A stretch of DNA of 64,000 nt, taken from Prinsepia uniflora (lineage: Eukaryota; Streptophyta; Magnoliopsida; Rosales; Rosaceae). The notes beneath the pieces were generated by a model. It was not told where the DNA came from, searched no databases, and worked only from the letters and a program-made list of their open reading frames with translations. The position numbers were made by a program, and so were the translations under genes. Where the stretch lies: contig CM064867.1 of the NCBI GenBank assembly GCA_032719365.1, positions 57,724,601-57,788,600 of the forward strand. Direction: 5' to 3'. Below, in pieces: positions 13,116 to 25,540 of the stretch. Each line of letters opens with the position of its first letter. The first letter of the stretch is position 1.

Positions 13116-15448
13116 TGTAACGACCCGTCTCGAATTCCGAGATAAGATTGGTGACTAATGAAGGATTAGTGAGATTAATCGGTGATAGGTTGAGTGATTT
13201 CAGACGGATGGCGTGAAATGACCGTTTTGCCCTTGGAGGTGGGCAAAATGTTGAATTTTGACTCGGATGGTCAAACGGGCTTTGGCCAATGATTATGATG
13301 TAGTTCAGAACATCACGAGTCCGTAGACAGGTAGCACGTCGAAATCGGACATCGAACGGGGAAGTTATGGTTATGGAAGTGAAATCAGTTAAACTTACGT
13401 CCTGGGAATTCAATTGAAATAATAATAAAATATTGAAATCTAATCAATGATTATGGACCCTTGGATGAGCGACATGTGTCACTCATCTCATGATTTGAGA
13501 CCCCTAAATTGTGGATCTTGTTTCCCGTTAGTCCATTATTAATTGTTTTAGAATGCACACACACTCATCCCACAATCCTCACCATCCATCTTCATCCTCA
13601 ATTATCATTTTCTTCATTATCGATCATCTTCTCTGTTTCTTCCTTAAACCGTGAGAAACATAAACCCATAGGAATTCAAATTCTCCCAAAAAAATCGAAT
13701 TTGAATTTGTAGGTTGTGATACTTCAAATTGAGATTGGTTTGAGCCTTTTGGGACTGTCTCGATCAAGATCACTTCAAGAACGAAGAGAATTGGCGTCCT
13801 TTTGGCTTAGAACGAACATGGCAGAAGTGGAGAAATTCAAGGGTTGGGTTGTGTAATTGGAGGGATCGAACGATGGAATTGAGATCGAAAAAAAGTTTAT
13901 AAGAGTTCTACAAAGCTTTTGCATGGATCAATTGAAGAAAAACAAGTGGAATTGATGAACTTCGAAGAATGAACAGTGCGCGGGTACCCTTCGACTATTC
14001 ATCTTCGAATTGAATGGATTGAGGTAATGATGCAGAATTGATGGGTATTGAGTCGGGTTGACACGCGGGTTGCAGAACCCAAATTGCAGAGAATTGGGCT
14101 CGAACGACGACATTGTTCATTGACGGATGGCTCCCACGCACAGCCACTCATAGCGGCGTGTGACGGCGCGTGGAGCCTTGTCTCAAGGTGAGTTCAACAT
14201 GAAGTTTGATCCTTTTGATATCACGAAAATTTTGGCACTGGTTTCGAGGTGATTAGGTATCGTTTCGATATTATTCGGTGTATCCGAAGTGTTGATTTAC
14301 TTGTTAAATACGTATTTAAATCCCAGAAAAATTGGGGAAAATTATATGAGATATATTGAAGTGTTAGTGACCCTCGATAATGATTTTGGAGAGGAATTGT
14401 GATTTCCGGAATTTACAAAAAAATGTGTAGCTCAGAAGCTGGTCGTTTGGACGGTGTGTGAGTGGCAACTCAGGTGACGATTGCACGAATTTGCGTGAAA
14501 ATGATATTTTGGACTTGAGACCCAATGAAGTTGTGATTTTGATTGGATTTGTATGTACATGTGATTACATGACGATATTAATGGTTTTCAGATTTATGAA
14601 ATAAATCGGGACATTAGTTTTACGGATTTTGAGGAATCTATGTTTTGGGCCGAGACTCTATGTTGATAATGGTTTGAGTTTTTAAATGCAACTGTTTTCA
14701 CTAGTTTTCATGATAGTGATGTGTTGCGGATATTTAGGGCTTTCGGTTGGGAATATGTTTCCCCCAGAATGTACCATGTGTTGCGAATATTTAAGGCTTT
14801 CGGTTGGGAATATATTTTCCCTAGAGTGCACCCTAGAGATAACGCTCGCCTCCGGGATGAGATGTGTTCGCCCATAGAGGTCACGTAGCACGGTCTGTTG
14901 TCGAGTAGCCGAGGGAGGCTCGACTCAAATGTTCTGAGGTTACCTAGGATCGATCAATGATACGTTCACAACGATCTTGAATATTGACTGGTGATGTGTT
15001 CACGGCGACACGCTCAGGATTTGAACGGTCTTTGAGCTTATTTGATTTGCACGCGTAGCGTGGATAACGTGACTAATGAGATTGGATATGGAAATGAGTC
15101 TCGTGGTTTTATCGAGATTTGTGATTTATAAACTTTTGTGCCTGAGTGTATTTTACTCATGTTTTATGATATGCATGCATGTTTATGAAACTGGAGAGTA
15201 AGAATGTATGTTGATAAATGTATTTATAAAAGTTCGTTTTGTCCACTCAAACATTTTATGTTGTATTGACCCTACAGGTCGTAGCGCGATGATCGATGCT
15301 ATTCGAGAGGTGGAGGCATGAGTGGGAACATGTGCAGTTATCCCTTGTTTGGCAAGTGCTGAGAGCAATTTCAGAACTTTAGTTGACTTGTCAGACGGGA
15401 GTAGAACCAGGTACTATTATCTATGTCCTTCGGGGATGGGTCCTGTCA
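13116..15448 (+). mobile_element. Gy2 3' LTR
   Basis: Starts TGTAACGACCCGTCTCG and ends GATGGGTCCTGTCA. It is about 320 bp shorter than the 5' copy. The largest loss is just after the donor-like GTGAGTGG (14458-14465), which continues directly into CAACTCAGG, a stretch found at about 8507 in the 5' LTR. Donor and acceptor-like sites (14458; AG 15276-15277) are kept, and GTCCACTCAA is at 15241-15250. Confidence 0.88.
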
Positions 15449-16734
15449 CGGATGGTGTAAAATAACGATTTTGTCCCTCGAAATAGGCCAAAAAGTTGAC
15501 TTTTGAACCGAGTGGTCAAATGGACTTTGACTAATGAAGGTGACGTAGATTAGGACATTACAAGTTCGTAGATAGGCGGCACGTCGAAATCGAAGATTCC
15601 ACGGGAAAATTACGGGTCTAAGAAGTTTTATAGCACTATTCACAAAAATCGTAAAAAACTAACACGTGGCAAGATTTGATTGGGGATGTTTCTGGAAGGA
15701 CCCACCAGATGAGTGACAAGTGTCACCCATTTGATAGGCCCAGGCCCCAATTTAATGGGTCCTTATCCTCTTCTGATTTGATCATCCTCTCGAGCATTTT
15801 TCCCAAACCCGTGGAAAACCCATACTCGTGCAACCCCACCCCTCACAAACACCTCCCAAACCTCACCCATTCATAATAATGTAAACGTGAAAATGGAAGG
15901 GGATACTGGGATGAGCTAAACGGTGGCGAGGTCGAGGACCGTTGTGGATGGTGGCCCAGTTTGGAGGTAAGGAACCGAAACTATGTTTTTGGGGTTAAAA
16001 AATGGTGAAATTGATTTCGGTGGTTATTAATCATTTTTTTAGATTGGATGATGCTCCTGAGGTTAAGATGAACGTGGTGGTGGCCACGGTGGAGCTCGCT
16101 ACGGTGAGATGAGGTGAGAAACCGTGAAATGCCCTATTTTCGTTTAAAAATGGTAAGCCGTGTTTTGGAAGTTAATAATCGAATTGGTTTCTTGGATGAG
16201 GTTTTGGAAGTCGAAGGGAGGCTGATGGACTTGGAATCACGTCCAACGATGGCCAGAATCACGATAACATGGAGGAGGAAAACTGGGTTTTTTTCTTCGA
16301 ATTGGAAGCTATGATCCAGACTTAGTTTTCATGTTTTGACATCGTAGATCGATAGGAAATGGTTAGACAAAGGGAATGGAGTGAAAACGGAGTGGAAAAT
16401 GGTAGAATTGGATGAGAACCGATCTCGCTAGTTCGGTTGAACCGGATTTACATTAAACCGAGTTCACTCGAGGTTGAAGACGACATTGTTCCCAGCGCAT
16501 GGGCTACACACGCAGCACCTTTGGGAAGGTACGGCACGTGGGGGTGTGTGGGGTAGATTTAGGAGATGTAGTTAACATGTAATTTTATCCTTTTAATGTA
16601 ACGAACATTTTGGGATAGGTTTCGAGTTGATCAGACACCGTTTCAGGGTAGTTTTGGATGTCCGAAGGTTTAGGGTCTATTTTAAATACGTTTTAAAATG
16701 TCAGAAAATTAGGGGGATTTAATGAGAGATTATT
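15449..16734 (+). mobile_element. Gy1 3' LTR, piece 2
   Basis: Resumes with CGGAT (target duplication of Gy2), then the 'aaataacgattttgtccc' and 'gttgacttttgaacc' sections common to the LTRs. 16615-16734 is nearly identical to window positions 1-110 (5' LTR). It is interrupted by LTR-b at TTATT (16730-16734). Confidence 0.85.
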
Positions 16735-19532
16735 TGTCAGGACCCGTCCCAAATCCCCCGAGATTAACGTGGGACGTGCCTGCTTCCATCTGACACGCGG
16801 TGTCAGACTAGGGATAATTCCAACCTCAGCCCCACCGGGGCTTCTAGAGTGCGCCAAGATCCGGAGGAGGAGTGTGATGTCTCGGTCTCTGCTATAGCCC
16901 GCATCCACGATCAACCTGAAGGGCATTAAAATCCAAAAATGACTGTGAGTGAACAAAACAAAAAATTTATAAAAACAGTTTCACAAAAGACATTTATGCC
17001 CTTCACTAAATAGCATGCATACATTCAATCAAAAACCAATTATCAAGCCATTAGTTGGGGCCTTGGCCCAAAATCCAAATTAAAGTATATGGGAACTAAG
17101 CCCAAATCCAACACACGTGGGTCTTAGCCCAAATCCATTTCCGGAAAACCTCGTACAAACATATATATATATATATATATATAACCCATCCTCGACATCT
17201 CATGTGCCCAATCAATAACCCGCCACGATATATCTAAGTATGCATACTACTCGGGGTCTCACTCCGAGTCTACCCGCAAGATCTACGACGTCTGGGAGGC
17301 TCAGCCCAAAATCCAGGATCTACGACGTCTGGAGGACTGTCTGCAGACCCAGTCCGAGAGTCTACTATATCTCTCACTCCTGGAATGTGCTTCCTCTTAG
17401 AGTCACTCATTCCAGGTAATGGATCGTGACACTCCAAGATCATTGACGTTTGGAGGAGACCAATCTGCTCATAAAGGAGGGTATATACATACAATTGTGA
17501 AAAACCACAATTGGGACTTAAGCCCGATATCACGATCAATTGGGCCTCAAGCCCGATGTCATAAATCAACTAGGCCTCTAGCTCGATTTCACAATTTGAC
17601 TGGTCCTCAAGACCGAACTCAAAATCAACTGGGCATCGAGCCCGATACCTCGGGGTCAATCACGATTCCAATCATAGTAATGCGTGCAACCATCAGTCCA
17701 TGACCACTCTCAATCCTGGTATGTCGCCGTGAACATATCAACCGTCACGACCACCTCTAGATTATGGTGCACACATCATCGATCGATCTCCTATACCGTC
17801 AGTACTCCGAAGTTGAGCCTCCGGTGGCTGCTCGTCAACGGAACGTGCATTGTGACCTCTCCGGAAGGAACACATCGCCAGCCTGGAGGCGAGCGTCGTA
17901 TCATATGTCGCCTTGCACAAAGCACTTGTTGCGACAACTCTTCGGACTCGTAGGTCATCAATAGGGTCATAGGCCCGAGACAAAAGCAAATGGGTCTCAT
18001 GCCCGGTTTTACAATTCTAAATCCAAAACCATTTACTTAAACCATCATTGAAAACACATCCCGTATAAGCACCGTATAAAACTGAAAACCACGAAATACG
18101 TACAAATACACGAACACTAATACCCCACAAAAAAATGCACTCATGGCATCACAAACCATGTTCATAAACTCATATAAAACATGTATGCATGCATCAATTT
18201 AGAAAACAAGGTCCACTCACAGACCGTCCGAAGCTGCGCCTCGATACACGCGCTATAAACCTCTCTCGGGCCAAACACCATCACCGGCACTCCCAAACCT
18301 GTCGAAATCATATGAGAGGGTTACTAACTACCTCATTAACCTCTCATTGAAGCCTCGTAATTTTCCCAAATTTTTAACTATTTTTAAACTCGATCCTAAA
18401 CCTTCTGACCTCTCGAACTATATCGAAACAATGTCTGATCGACTCGAAACCAGTCCCAAAATGTTCGTTACATCAAAAGGATGATTTCATAAGTTGAAAA
18501 CATCCCTAAAATCCTCCCCATGCGCCGCCCAAAGGGCTCTGCGCGTGGGCTTCACGCGCTGGCTACAGTCATCTTCAATCTTCGGCAGACCGAGTCCAAA
18601 CCAGTCTGTTGGTTTTCGGTCCGACCAGACCGGCGGAACCGGTCCAGTGTCCTATCTCCCTAAATTTCAATCCGTTTTCTTCCATTTCAATTCCTATCTC
18701 TATTTTTCTTCATTTTGTACCATTCTATGGATTCAAAACCATGAAAAACAAGTTGAGGATTACCTGTTTGATCAAAAAGCACACGACCCTGTTTTTCGGC
18801 CGTCCGTCTGGGCTTCTCCGCCATTGTCCTCCATCCAAATCCATTCCCCTCAACTCGTAAGGCACCCATGATCATTATCCAATCATCACTTATCCAAAAC
18901 GCACCAAATCGAACACCCAAATTTTGAACTCGATCAGGTTGTCGGGTTTCCTGCTACGCTGTGGCTCCACCTTGCTCAGCCGCCCAACCTCCCTGCCGAT
19001 CTCAGTCCTCCCTCCTCAGTCCACCCATGGTTGAAGAGCAGGAGGGTATGGTAGTGTGGGTGTGTGGTTTACACGGTTTAGATGGGGTTTCGGGTTTGGT
19101 TGGATGAACAAAGAAGGTGAAGATGATATACATGAATGTGGGGTGATAGGCAATGGATGAATGACACTTGTCACTCATCCATTGGGCATGGGAAAGATCT
19201 GGACCCACATAAGACAAAAGCCCACTAACTGCCTCGTAAAACTGTCATCGTGAATAATACCTCGAGACTTTCGTGAATCATAAATTTTCCGTCGAACGTC
19301 TGATTTCAATGTGACACCTGTCTACGGACTCGTATCGACTTGATCTACTTAACAGTCCTTGGCCATCGGGCATTGGACCTCCCGAGTTAAAAGTCAACTT
19401 TTTTCCCTCGTTCAGGGGAAAAACCGTAATTTCACCCTGAACATCCGATAATCCTCGGGTAATCCCCAGTTAGCCTCGATAATCCGTCATTAATTCTTAA
19501 TTGATCCCGATAATTTGGTACGGGTAGTCACA
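16735..19532 (-). mobile_element. Solo LTR-b, gypsy type, minus strand, inserted in Gy1 3' LTR
   Basis: On the plus strand it begins TGTCAGGACCCGTCCC and ends GGGTAGTCACA. Read on the minus strand that is TGTGACTACCC...GGGACGGGTCCTGACA. It is bounded by a perfect TTATT duplication at 16730-16734 and 19533-19537. The intron-like ends appear as GTGAGTGAAC at 16945-16954 (acceptor side, with the acceptor AG complement at 16916-16917) and GTCCACTCAC at 18211-18220 (donor side). A (TA)n run is at 17161-17183. Overlapping frames at 17419-18000 are LTR sequence, not genes. Confidence 0.9.
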
Positions 19533-20915
19533 TTATTTGAAGTAATTAGTGACCATCGGGTATGGCTTGGACAGGTCCTTAGATTCTGGTGATGGTGATT
19601 AGCCTCAGGAAGGCTTATGGCGCACGTATCGAGGTGGCAACTAAGATAATCTGTAAATGGACGTTTTTTTTTTAAATATGATGCATGCATAACTGTTTTA
19701 TATGATTTTTATATCTGTTTTGTTATGATATGAATATGATGTTTGATTTTATGTATTTTGCATGTATATCGAGGTGAATGATTTTATATTGTGTGTATAC
19801 ATGCTTGTGGTTTCGGTGATGGTATGATGAAATAGGTTTTGGATTTGAAAAGATGAACTCGGGCATGAGACCCATTTGAGTCATATGATCGGGCTGAGGG
19901 ACCAGTTGGTTTACAAAATCGGGCATGAGGCCCAATTGTGTTTTTATAAATGAGATTTTGGGTCGGGGACCCATTTGTGGATATTGGATTTATGGATTTA
20001 CGATGATTTTATGGAAATTCCAGTCATGGTCCCTTTGAGATGTTTTGAAACGGTTTTATAAGGATGTTTCCTATTTACCATCCTTAGATGAGGATATGTG
20101 GATGGTCTCCTCCAGATGTCTGGGACACGAGGGAAGTCACGGCGTATTGCCTGCGAGGGGTCAATGCACGAAGCGACCATACCGTATAGTGACTCAAGAG
20201 CAGGATTTCTATGATTAGACGTTTGGGACGTCATACATCTGGGATGTCAAAGATATGGACCCGGAGAGACCCTGAGCAGCACGTGTTGCTTAGACTGTGA
20301 GATATGACGTCTGGGACATCAAGCATCTGGGACGTTAGGCATCTAGGATTCCTAGGAAGTGTATTTGGTAAACCTGAATTATTGAATTTATAAAATGCTA
20401 TTTATGTGTTTATGGATTTGGGTAGTGGCCCACATGGACTTGTATTTGGAGTTACGGATTTCGGTGTTTTACGATTTTGGACTGAGTTCCCACATTTGAT
20501 TGGTTTTATGGTTTTGGGCTAAGGCCCTATTGATTTGAGAAAAGGAAATGGCTTTGGTTTTCCTAAACGGTTTTTATTATGTTTGAATTAACTGGTTTTG
20601 TGTGCATGCATGCATGGTTTTTAAGTGAAAGGCATAAATATCTTTTATGAAACATGTTTTATTAAATTATTTATTTTCTCCACTCACAACTTTTCTGATT
20701 TTAATGCCCTTCGGGTTGATAGCGGATGAGGGCTGTAGCAGAGACCGATACCTCACATTCCTCGGCTGATCATGGTGCACTCTGGGAGCCAATTGGGCTA
20801 AGGATTTTGGATTATCCCTTATCTGGCCTTCGAGTTCCCTCGTGTGGCACGTGGGTTAGACGGGAGCATGGCACATCCCGTGTTAATCCCGGGGGAATTG
20901 GGATGGGTCGTGTCA
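19533..20915 (+). mobile_element. Gy1 3' LTR, piece 3 (end)
   Basis: Resumes with TTATT and ends GGGATGGGTCGTGTCA at 20915, followed at once by Athila gag sequence. It is very similar to 110-812 plus 3307-4010. Here the donor site has decayed to GTAAATGGAC (19653 onward) and the acceptor CAG to CGG (20711-20713), while CTCCACTCAC remains at 20678-20687. With its three pieces joined, the LTR is about 2.75 kb. Confidence 0.85.
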
Positions 20916-21316
20916 CTCAACCTATGCCAAATCCAAATGCAAGGCCTAAGGCCAAAGCCATTTTCACCCGAAGTGGTAAGGTGTTGGGCGACAAAGAACA
21001 ATATCCAGTCATTTTTTTGGCTGAAAAGCACAAGTTGGCAACTAAGACCGCCACGACACAACCACATAATCAACCTACCCACGAGCAAGGTAATAACCAT
21101 ATCCCTTCAATCTTGGTTGTTACTAATTCTTCATTTGTGCGTGCACAATTGACAAGTAGGTTTGCAAAGTCCAAGAAGGACGAATCCGATGAAGAAATCT
21201 TGGAAATCTTTAAGAAGGTACAAATCAACATGCCTTTGATCGAGCGCATCAAGCAAGTGCCGAAGTATGCCAAGTTTCTAAAAGAGTTATGCACTCCAAG
21301 GTGCCAAACAAGATAA
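20916..21316 (+). pseudogene. Ath1 gag C-terminal part
   Basis: The frame reads QPMPNPNARPKAKAIFTRSG and continues to ...EEILEIFKKVQINMPLIERIKQVPKYAKFLKELCTPR, the conserved segment between gag and protease of Athila-like elements (LEIFKKVxINxPLxxxIKQxPKYAKFLKELC). It stops at 21316, then continues as broken sequence toward the protease. An open frame seems to begin upstream at 20726, but its first 60-odd codons are the end of the Gy1 LTR, so that start is an insertion artefact. Confidence 0.75.
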
Positions 21317-21412
21317 AAGATGTTTGTGATGGTAAGTGAGGCAGTTTCAGCTATTATTCAATAATGGCTACCCACAAAGTAGAAGGATCTAGGGAGTTTT
21401 TCTGTTCCCTGT

Positions 21413-21781
21413 GTGATTGGTAACAAATATTTTGATAAAGTCATGCTATACTTAGGTGCATCAATTAATGTCATGCCATATTCCCTTTATGTTGCCCTAG
21501 GTTTAGGTAAACTGAAACGTGATGATATTATCATTCAATTAGTCGATTGTTCTCATGTTTATCCTATGGGATATGTTGAAGATGTTCTTGTGCAGGTTAA
21601 CCAACTCATTTTCCGTGTGGATTTTTATGTCCTTGACATGGAGGATTCCCCTACAAATCAAGCTCCACTTATGTTGTTGGGACGACGATTCATGAGAATG
21701 GCCAAAACAAAGATTGGCGTATTCAATGACACTCTAACTATGAAAGTTGATGGGGGAGGAAATAGGATTCAATATCTATGA
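21413..21781 (+). pseudogene. Ath1 aspartic protease domain
   Basis: A retropepsin-like domain of about 120 residues: LYLGASINVMPYSLYVALGL, then the flap region and the terminal LLGRRFMRMAKTKIGVF. The family's active-site triplet is preceded by leucine and reads D-L-G-A. Here the catalytic aspartate codon is TAC (tyrosine, 21449-21451), so the enzyme would be dead even without the stops around it. The frame shifts at about 21750 into the next segment (21747-22067), which leads into RT. Confidence 0.75.
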
Positions 21782-22259
21782 TGCCATGAGGTACCCTAGT
21801 TCTACTACTCAAACTACGTTTTCTATTGATGTGTGTAACTCTCTTGCACAGAACCATCTTGAATCTACACGGAAGGATGCACTCAATACGGTAATCCAAG
21901 AAAGAGTAGACCTAACTCAACCTGTGGATGCCCTGGTTGAAGACATGGAACATGAAGTTATGGCCCTCAATGTGGCCCCTACATTCGTATGCCATCATAT
22001 TCCCTTGTCACTTTTTGTTGGTACTGATAAAACTTTTCCTTCAATTGTTCAAGCCTCTATGCTTTAGCTCAACGTTCTCCCTGACCATTTGAAGTATGCC
22101 TATCTCGACCAAGATGTGACCATGCCCATCATAGTGCCTTCTGCACTGACTGAATCACAGGAACAGAGATTGGTAAGTGTTCTAACAAAGTGTAAGACTC
22201 CCATTGGATGGACTTTGTTAGACATCAAGGGAATCAGCCATACCACCTGTGTGCATCGA

Positions 22260-23374
22260 ATCTTGTAAGAAGATGATGTAAAACCCTCTCATGAAGCTTA
22301 ACATCGACTTCATCCCCCTATGATGGAAGTTTTGAAGAAAGAGGTCATAAAACTCTAGGATTGTGGAGTCATCTACCCAATTTTTGATAGCAAATGGGTG
22401 TCACCCATCCAAGTAGTACCTTAAAAAGTTGGAGTCACGGTTGCGAAGAACAATAAAGGTGAGCTCGTACCCCAGAGAACAGTGACTGGATATTAAATCT
22501 GCATAGATTACAGGCGCCTTAACAAAGCAACCAGGAATGACCACTTCCCTTTGCCATTCATTGATCAAATTCTTGAAAGGTTAGCTAGTCATTCTTATTA
22601 ATTTTTTTATTGTTATTCTGAGTACAATCAAATCTTCATAGCTCAGAACGACCAAGACAAAAGGACTTTCACTTGCCCTTTTGGCACTTTTTCCTATCGA
22701 ACAATGCCTTTTGGTTTATGTAATGCCCTAGGTACGTTCCAAAGATGCATGCTTTCTATTTTCTCTGAATATGTCAAAAAGATAATTGAATTATTTATGG
22801 ATGATTTCAGTGTCCTTGGGGATAGTTTCGATGTATGCTCAGAACACTTAGAACTTATCATACAAAGATATGTTAGAACTAACTTAGTACATAACTAGAA
22901 GAAATGTCATTTCATGGTTAGATAGGGGATAGTCTTAAGGCCATATTGTCTCTGAAAGAGGAATAGAAGTTGATAAAGCTAAGGTTGATCTTGTGCGGTA
23001 CTTACCGTCTCCCACTTATGTGAGAGATATTCGTTCATTTCTTGGTCTCGTAGGTTTCTATAGAAGCTTTATCAAGGAATTTTCCACATTACAAGGTCCT
23101 TGTACTAATTTCTTCAGAAGGAGACACCATTTGTCTTTGATGAGGACTACCATGAAGCTTTTGAGAAGCTTAAAGAACTCTTAATCATGGCACCTATCCT
23201 TTGTGCCCCTTATTAGTCCTTGCCCTTTGAACTAATGAATGATGCCTCTAACTATGTTGTTGGTGCCGTACTTGGGAAAAGGAAAGATAAGAAGCCATGT
23301 GTCATATACTATGCATCCAGAACTTTGAATGGTGCTAAGATGAACTACACCACCACTAAGAAGAAGTTACTTGC
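22260..23374 (+). pseudogene. Ath1 reverse transcriptase and start of RNase H
   Basis: Successive frames show MMEVLKKEVIKL and DCGVIYPI, then ICIDYRRLNKATRNDHFPLP, TFTCPFGTFSYRTMPFGLCN and the catalytic FMDD (22794-22805). The thumb (SFLGLVGFYRSFIKEF) and the start of RNase H (FELMNDASNYVVGAVLGKR, then YYASRTLNGAKMNYTTTKKK) follow. Several in-frame stops and shifts occur. Homology ends at 23374, inside the LLA-V stretch of RNase H, because of the LTR-c insertion, and resumes at 25541. Confidence 0.85.
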
Positions 23375-25540
23375 TATAATGACCCAGACCTTCGAGGAAA
23401 AATCAAATTTGGAAAATTGGGCAAAAAGATAGTTTTGCCCTTGGAAAAATCAAAGTGTTGACTTTTTAATCTGGACTCCTTTTAGAAAATTCTAGAACAC
23501 AGTTACGAAGGTCTCGGGATCCTAAGTTTGTAGACATGCTTCGTGATAAAATTAGAAACTGTGTGAGATCGATTCTGGTTAGAAACCTTTGGGGATATTT
23601 AGGTAATTATGCTTAAAGGGAATTTTTGTCATTTTTGCAATATGTACCAATTATATGGTGACAGGTGTCAAGCCCTGGAATTTTCTAATGTTTGGCTCCT
23701 CCCACCGACTTAGCACAACATATATTGGTGAGGTTATGGTTGTGTTTGTTGGATGGATATTGTTATGGGTTTCAGTGGGCTATGGTCAAAATTGAGAAAC
23801 AGAGAGATGAGATAGGAAAAGCAAGAAAACGAACGAGGGAAGTGAGGAGTGAACCTGGGTTGATAAGAAGAGGGAGTGGGAAGAAAACTGGGTGAAAACG
23901 ATGAGGAAAGAGGGTGAAAACAGGGAGATAAGTCTTTGAACTTGTGAGCTTCAGAATCATTTTTTAGCTCAAGGACGGGAACATCGAACCTAAGCAACCT
24001 TGTGTTCTTCTGGAGTGCTTCGGGTCATGGTAAGCTTGAGTGGATAGATTTTTGCACGCAAGAAGTTGATAGACAAGAATTGGAAACCATGGCCGAAGTG
24101 CATGGATATAGTCCAGGTCATCGAGGTGGGCAAGGTTTCGGGAATTAGGGAAAAATGTGCAATATGGCCCGGTTGTGTATATGGTACGTGTGAGTGGACT
24201 TTCTTTCCCCTAAACCCTATGCATACATTTTATGTGATTTCCCATGATTTAAAATGTGTTTTTCTTTATGATGAGTGAGTACAATTTTATATGATTTTAT
24301 ATGGTCTTTCGGTGATTATACAGTAATTGTAATTTTGCACGTTTGGCGAGGAAATTGGCATATTATGTTCTGGTTTGTTACTAAGTTATGGAAAGTGTCT
24401 TTATACTCTATTTAACTTGTTTATATGATTTTGGTGGTGTTGGATAGATTGGGGTTTTATCTGATTTTCTGGAATATTATAATAGCTCATTTTACGAGGC
24501 TTTGACATCATGTGTTCTTAGGGGCTTAGGCTCCAGTTTTGAGCAGGGTTTTGGGTTCTGAACTTGGTTCTGAGTGTGGAATGAATGTGTGATATAGTTA
24601 TGTGACTTATGAGTATATATGTGATGGTGTATGTTGGTTAAGGGTCTCAGACGTCGAGCTAGAGGCTCCTGATCTTGAGACTAGCATTATGTTTGGTTGT
24701 TCAATTTCTGGATACGTGTGGTGTGATCGGATTGCTGGGTTACGTTAAGCTATTGTATCCCTGGACAGCCACTCAGACGATGTATCCCTGAGTAGTTGGA
24801 TTATAAGGTTGACACTTAGATGTTGTATCCCTAGGTGGCCACTTGGACATCGAGGTGGGCTCTGTAGTCCCCGATTGGTTGTATGTTATGATTGGATTAC
24901 CGACTATTCAATATGATACACATGGTTGAACACCCGACTGCTTTATCCCTGAGTGGGCACTTGGATTCTGTATCCCCGAGTGGCTTTGGGATATGATGAT
25001 TCAGTTTGTAGACATCATGGATGGGGCAGTCGATATGAAGGTTGGCTTAGTACGGTTAGCTAGTACAATGTGATGGGTTATGTGTGACTGGTATGATTAT
25101 GCATTAATTGATTCACGGTGATTGTTGTGCTTATGCTTTGTCTTGAACGTATGCGCATGGGTTCTTGATGTGGGTTACATGGGATAGGTTTTGGAACTAT
25201 TGGATTCTCTTATTACATCACGTATTTTGAGATTTTTGTTTTATTGATAAACTTGCTACATGCTTAGTTTTATAAAACAAAGGGAAATTTTTATATTTTC
25301 GAACTATGTTTTTGAAATCTTTATTTTTGTCCACTCACACATTTTCCTTGGTTTTGAAAGCCTTAAGGGTCACTGCATGAAAATCGAGGTTGTTGACGAA
25401 TCAGAGGCATGAGCACGATTATACAAGTATCCCTTGTCTGATAGGGTTTCGAGGGTACATTTGGTACTTTAGGTTATTTGTTAAAAGGGAACAGGACCCG
25501 GTTATGCGTCTTATGGTGTTTTCAGGGTTGTGTCCTGTCA
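23375..25540 (+). mobile_element. Solo LTR-c, gypsy type, inside Ath1 RNase H
   Basis: Starts TATAATGACCCAGACC (decayed TGTAATGACCC) and ends TTGTGTCCTGTCA, with a perfect CTTGC duplication at 23370-23374 and 25541-25545. Removing it and one duplication restores the Ath1 frame. It carries GTGAGTGGAC at 24190-24199 and GTCCACTCAC at 25329-25338, with an AG at 25366-25367 (CTTAAG; the usual CAG has changed). A block of 'tgtatccctgagtgg' repeats lies at 24750-24990. Confidence 0.92.

Larger units (their letters stand above)
6835..15448 (+). mobile_element. Gy2: full-length decayed Ty3/gypsy element
   Basis: An 8.6 kb element with LTRs 6835-9489 and 13116-15448 and interior 9490-13115. It is flanked by a perfect target duplication CGGAT at 6830-6834 and 15449-15453, and inserted in the 3' LTR of Gy1. 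The interior keeps a decayed primer site, gag start, RT relic and polypurine tract. It can no longer encode protein. Confidence 0.9.

Noticed and set aside
17161..17183. (TA)n tract, also at 38005-38021
   Set aside because: An ordinary microsatellite at the same LTR position in related families; no further signal.
17270..18000. Cluster of overlapping open frames on both strands
   Set aside because: They lie inside solo LTR-b, in the hairpin-rich section; CG-rich words keep several frames open by chance.
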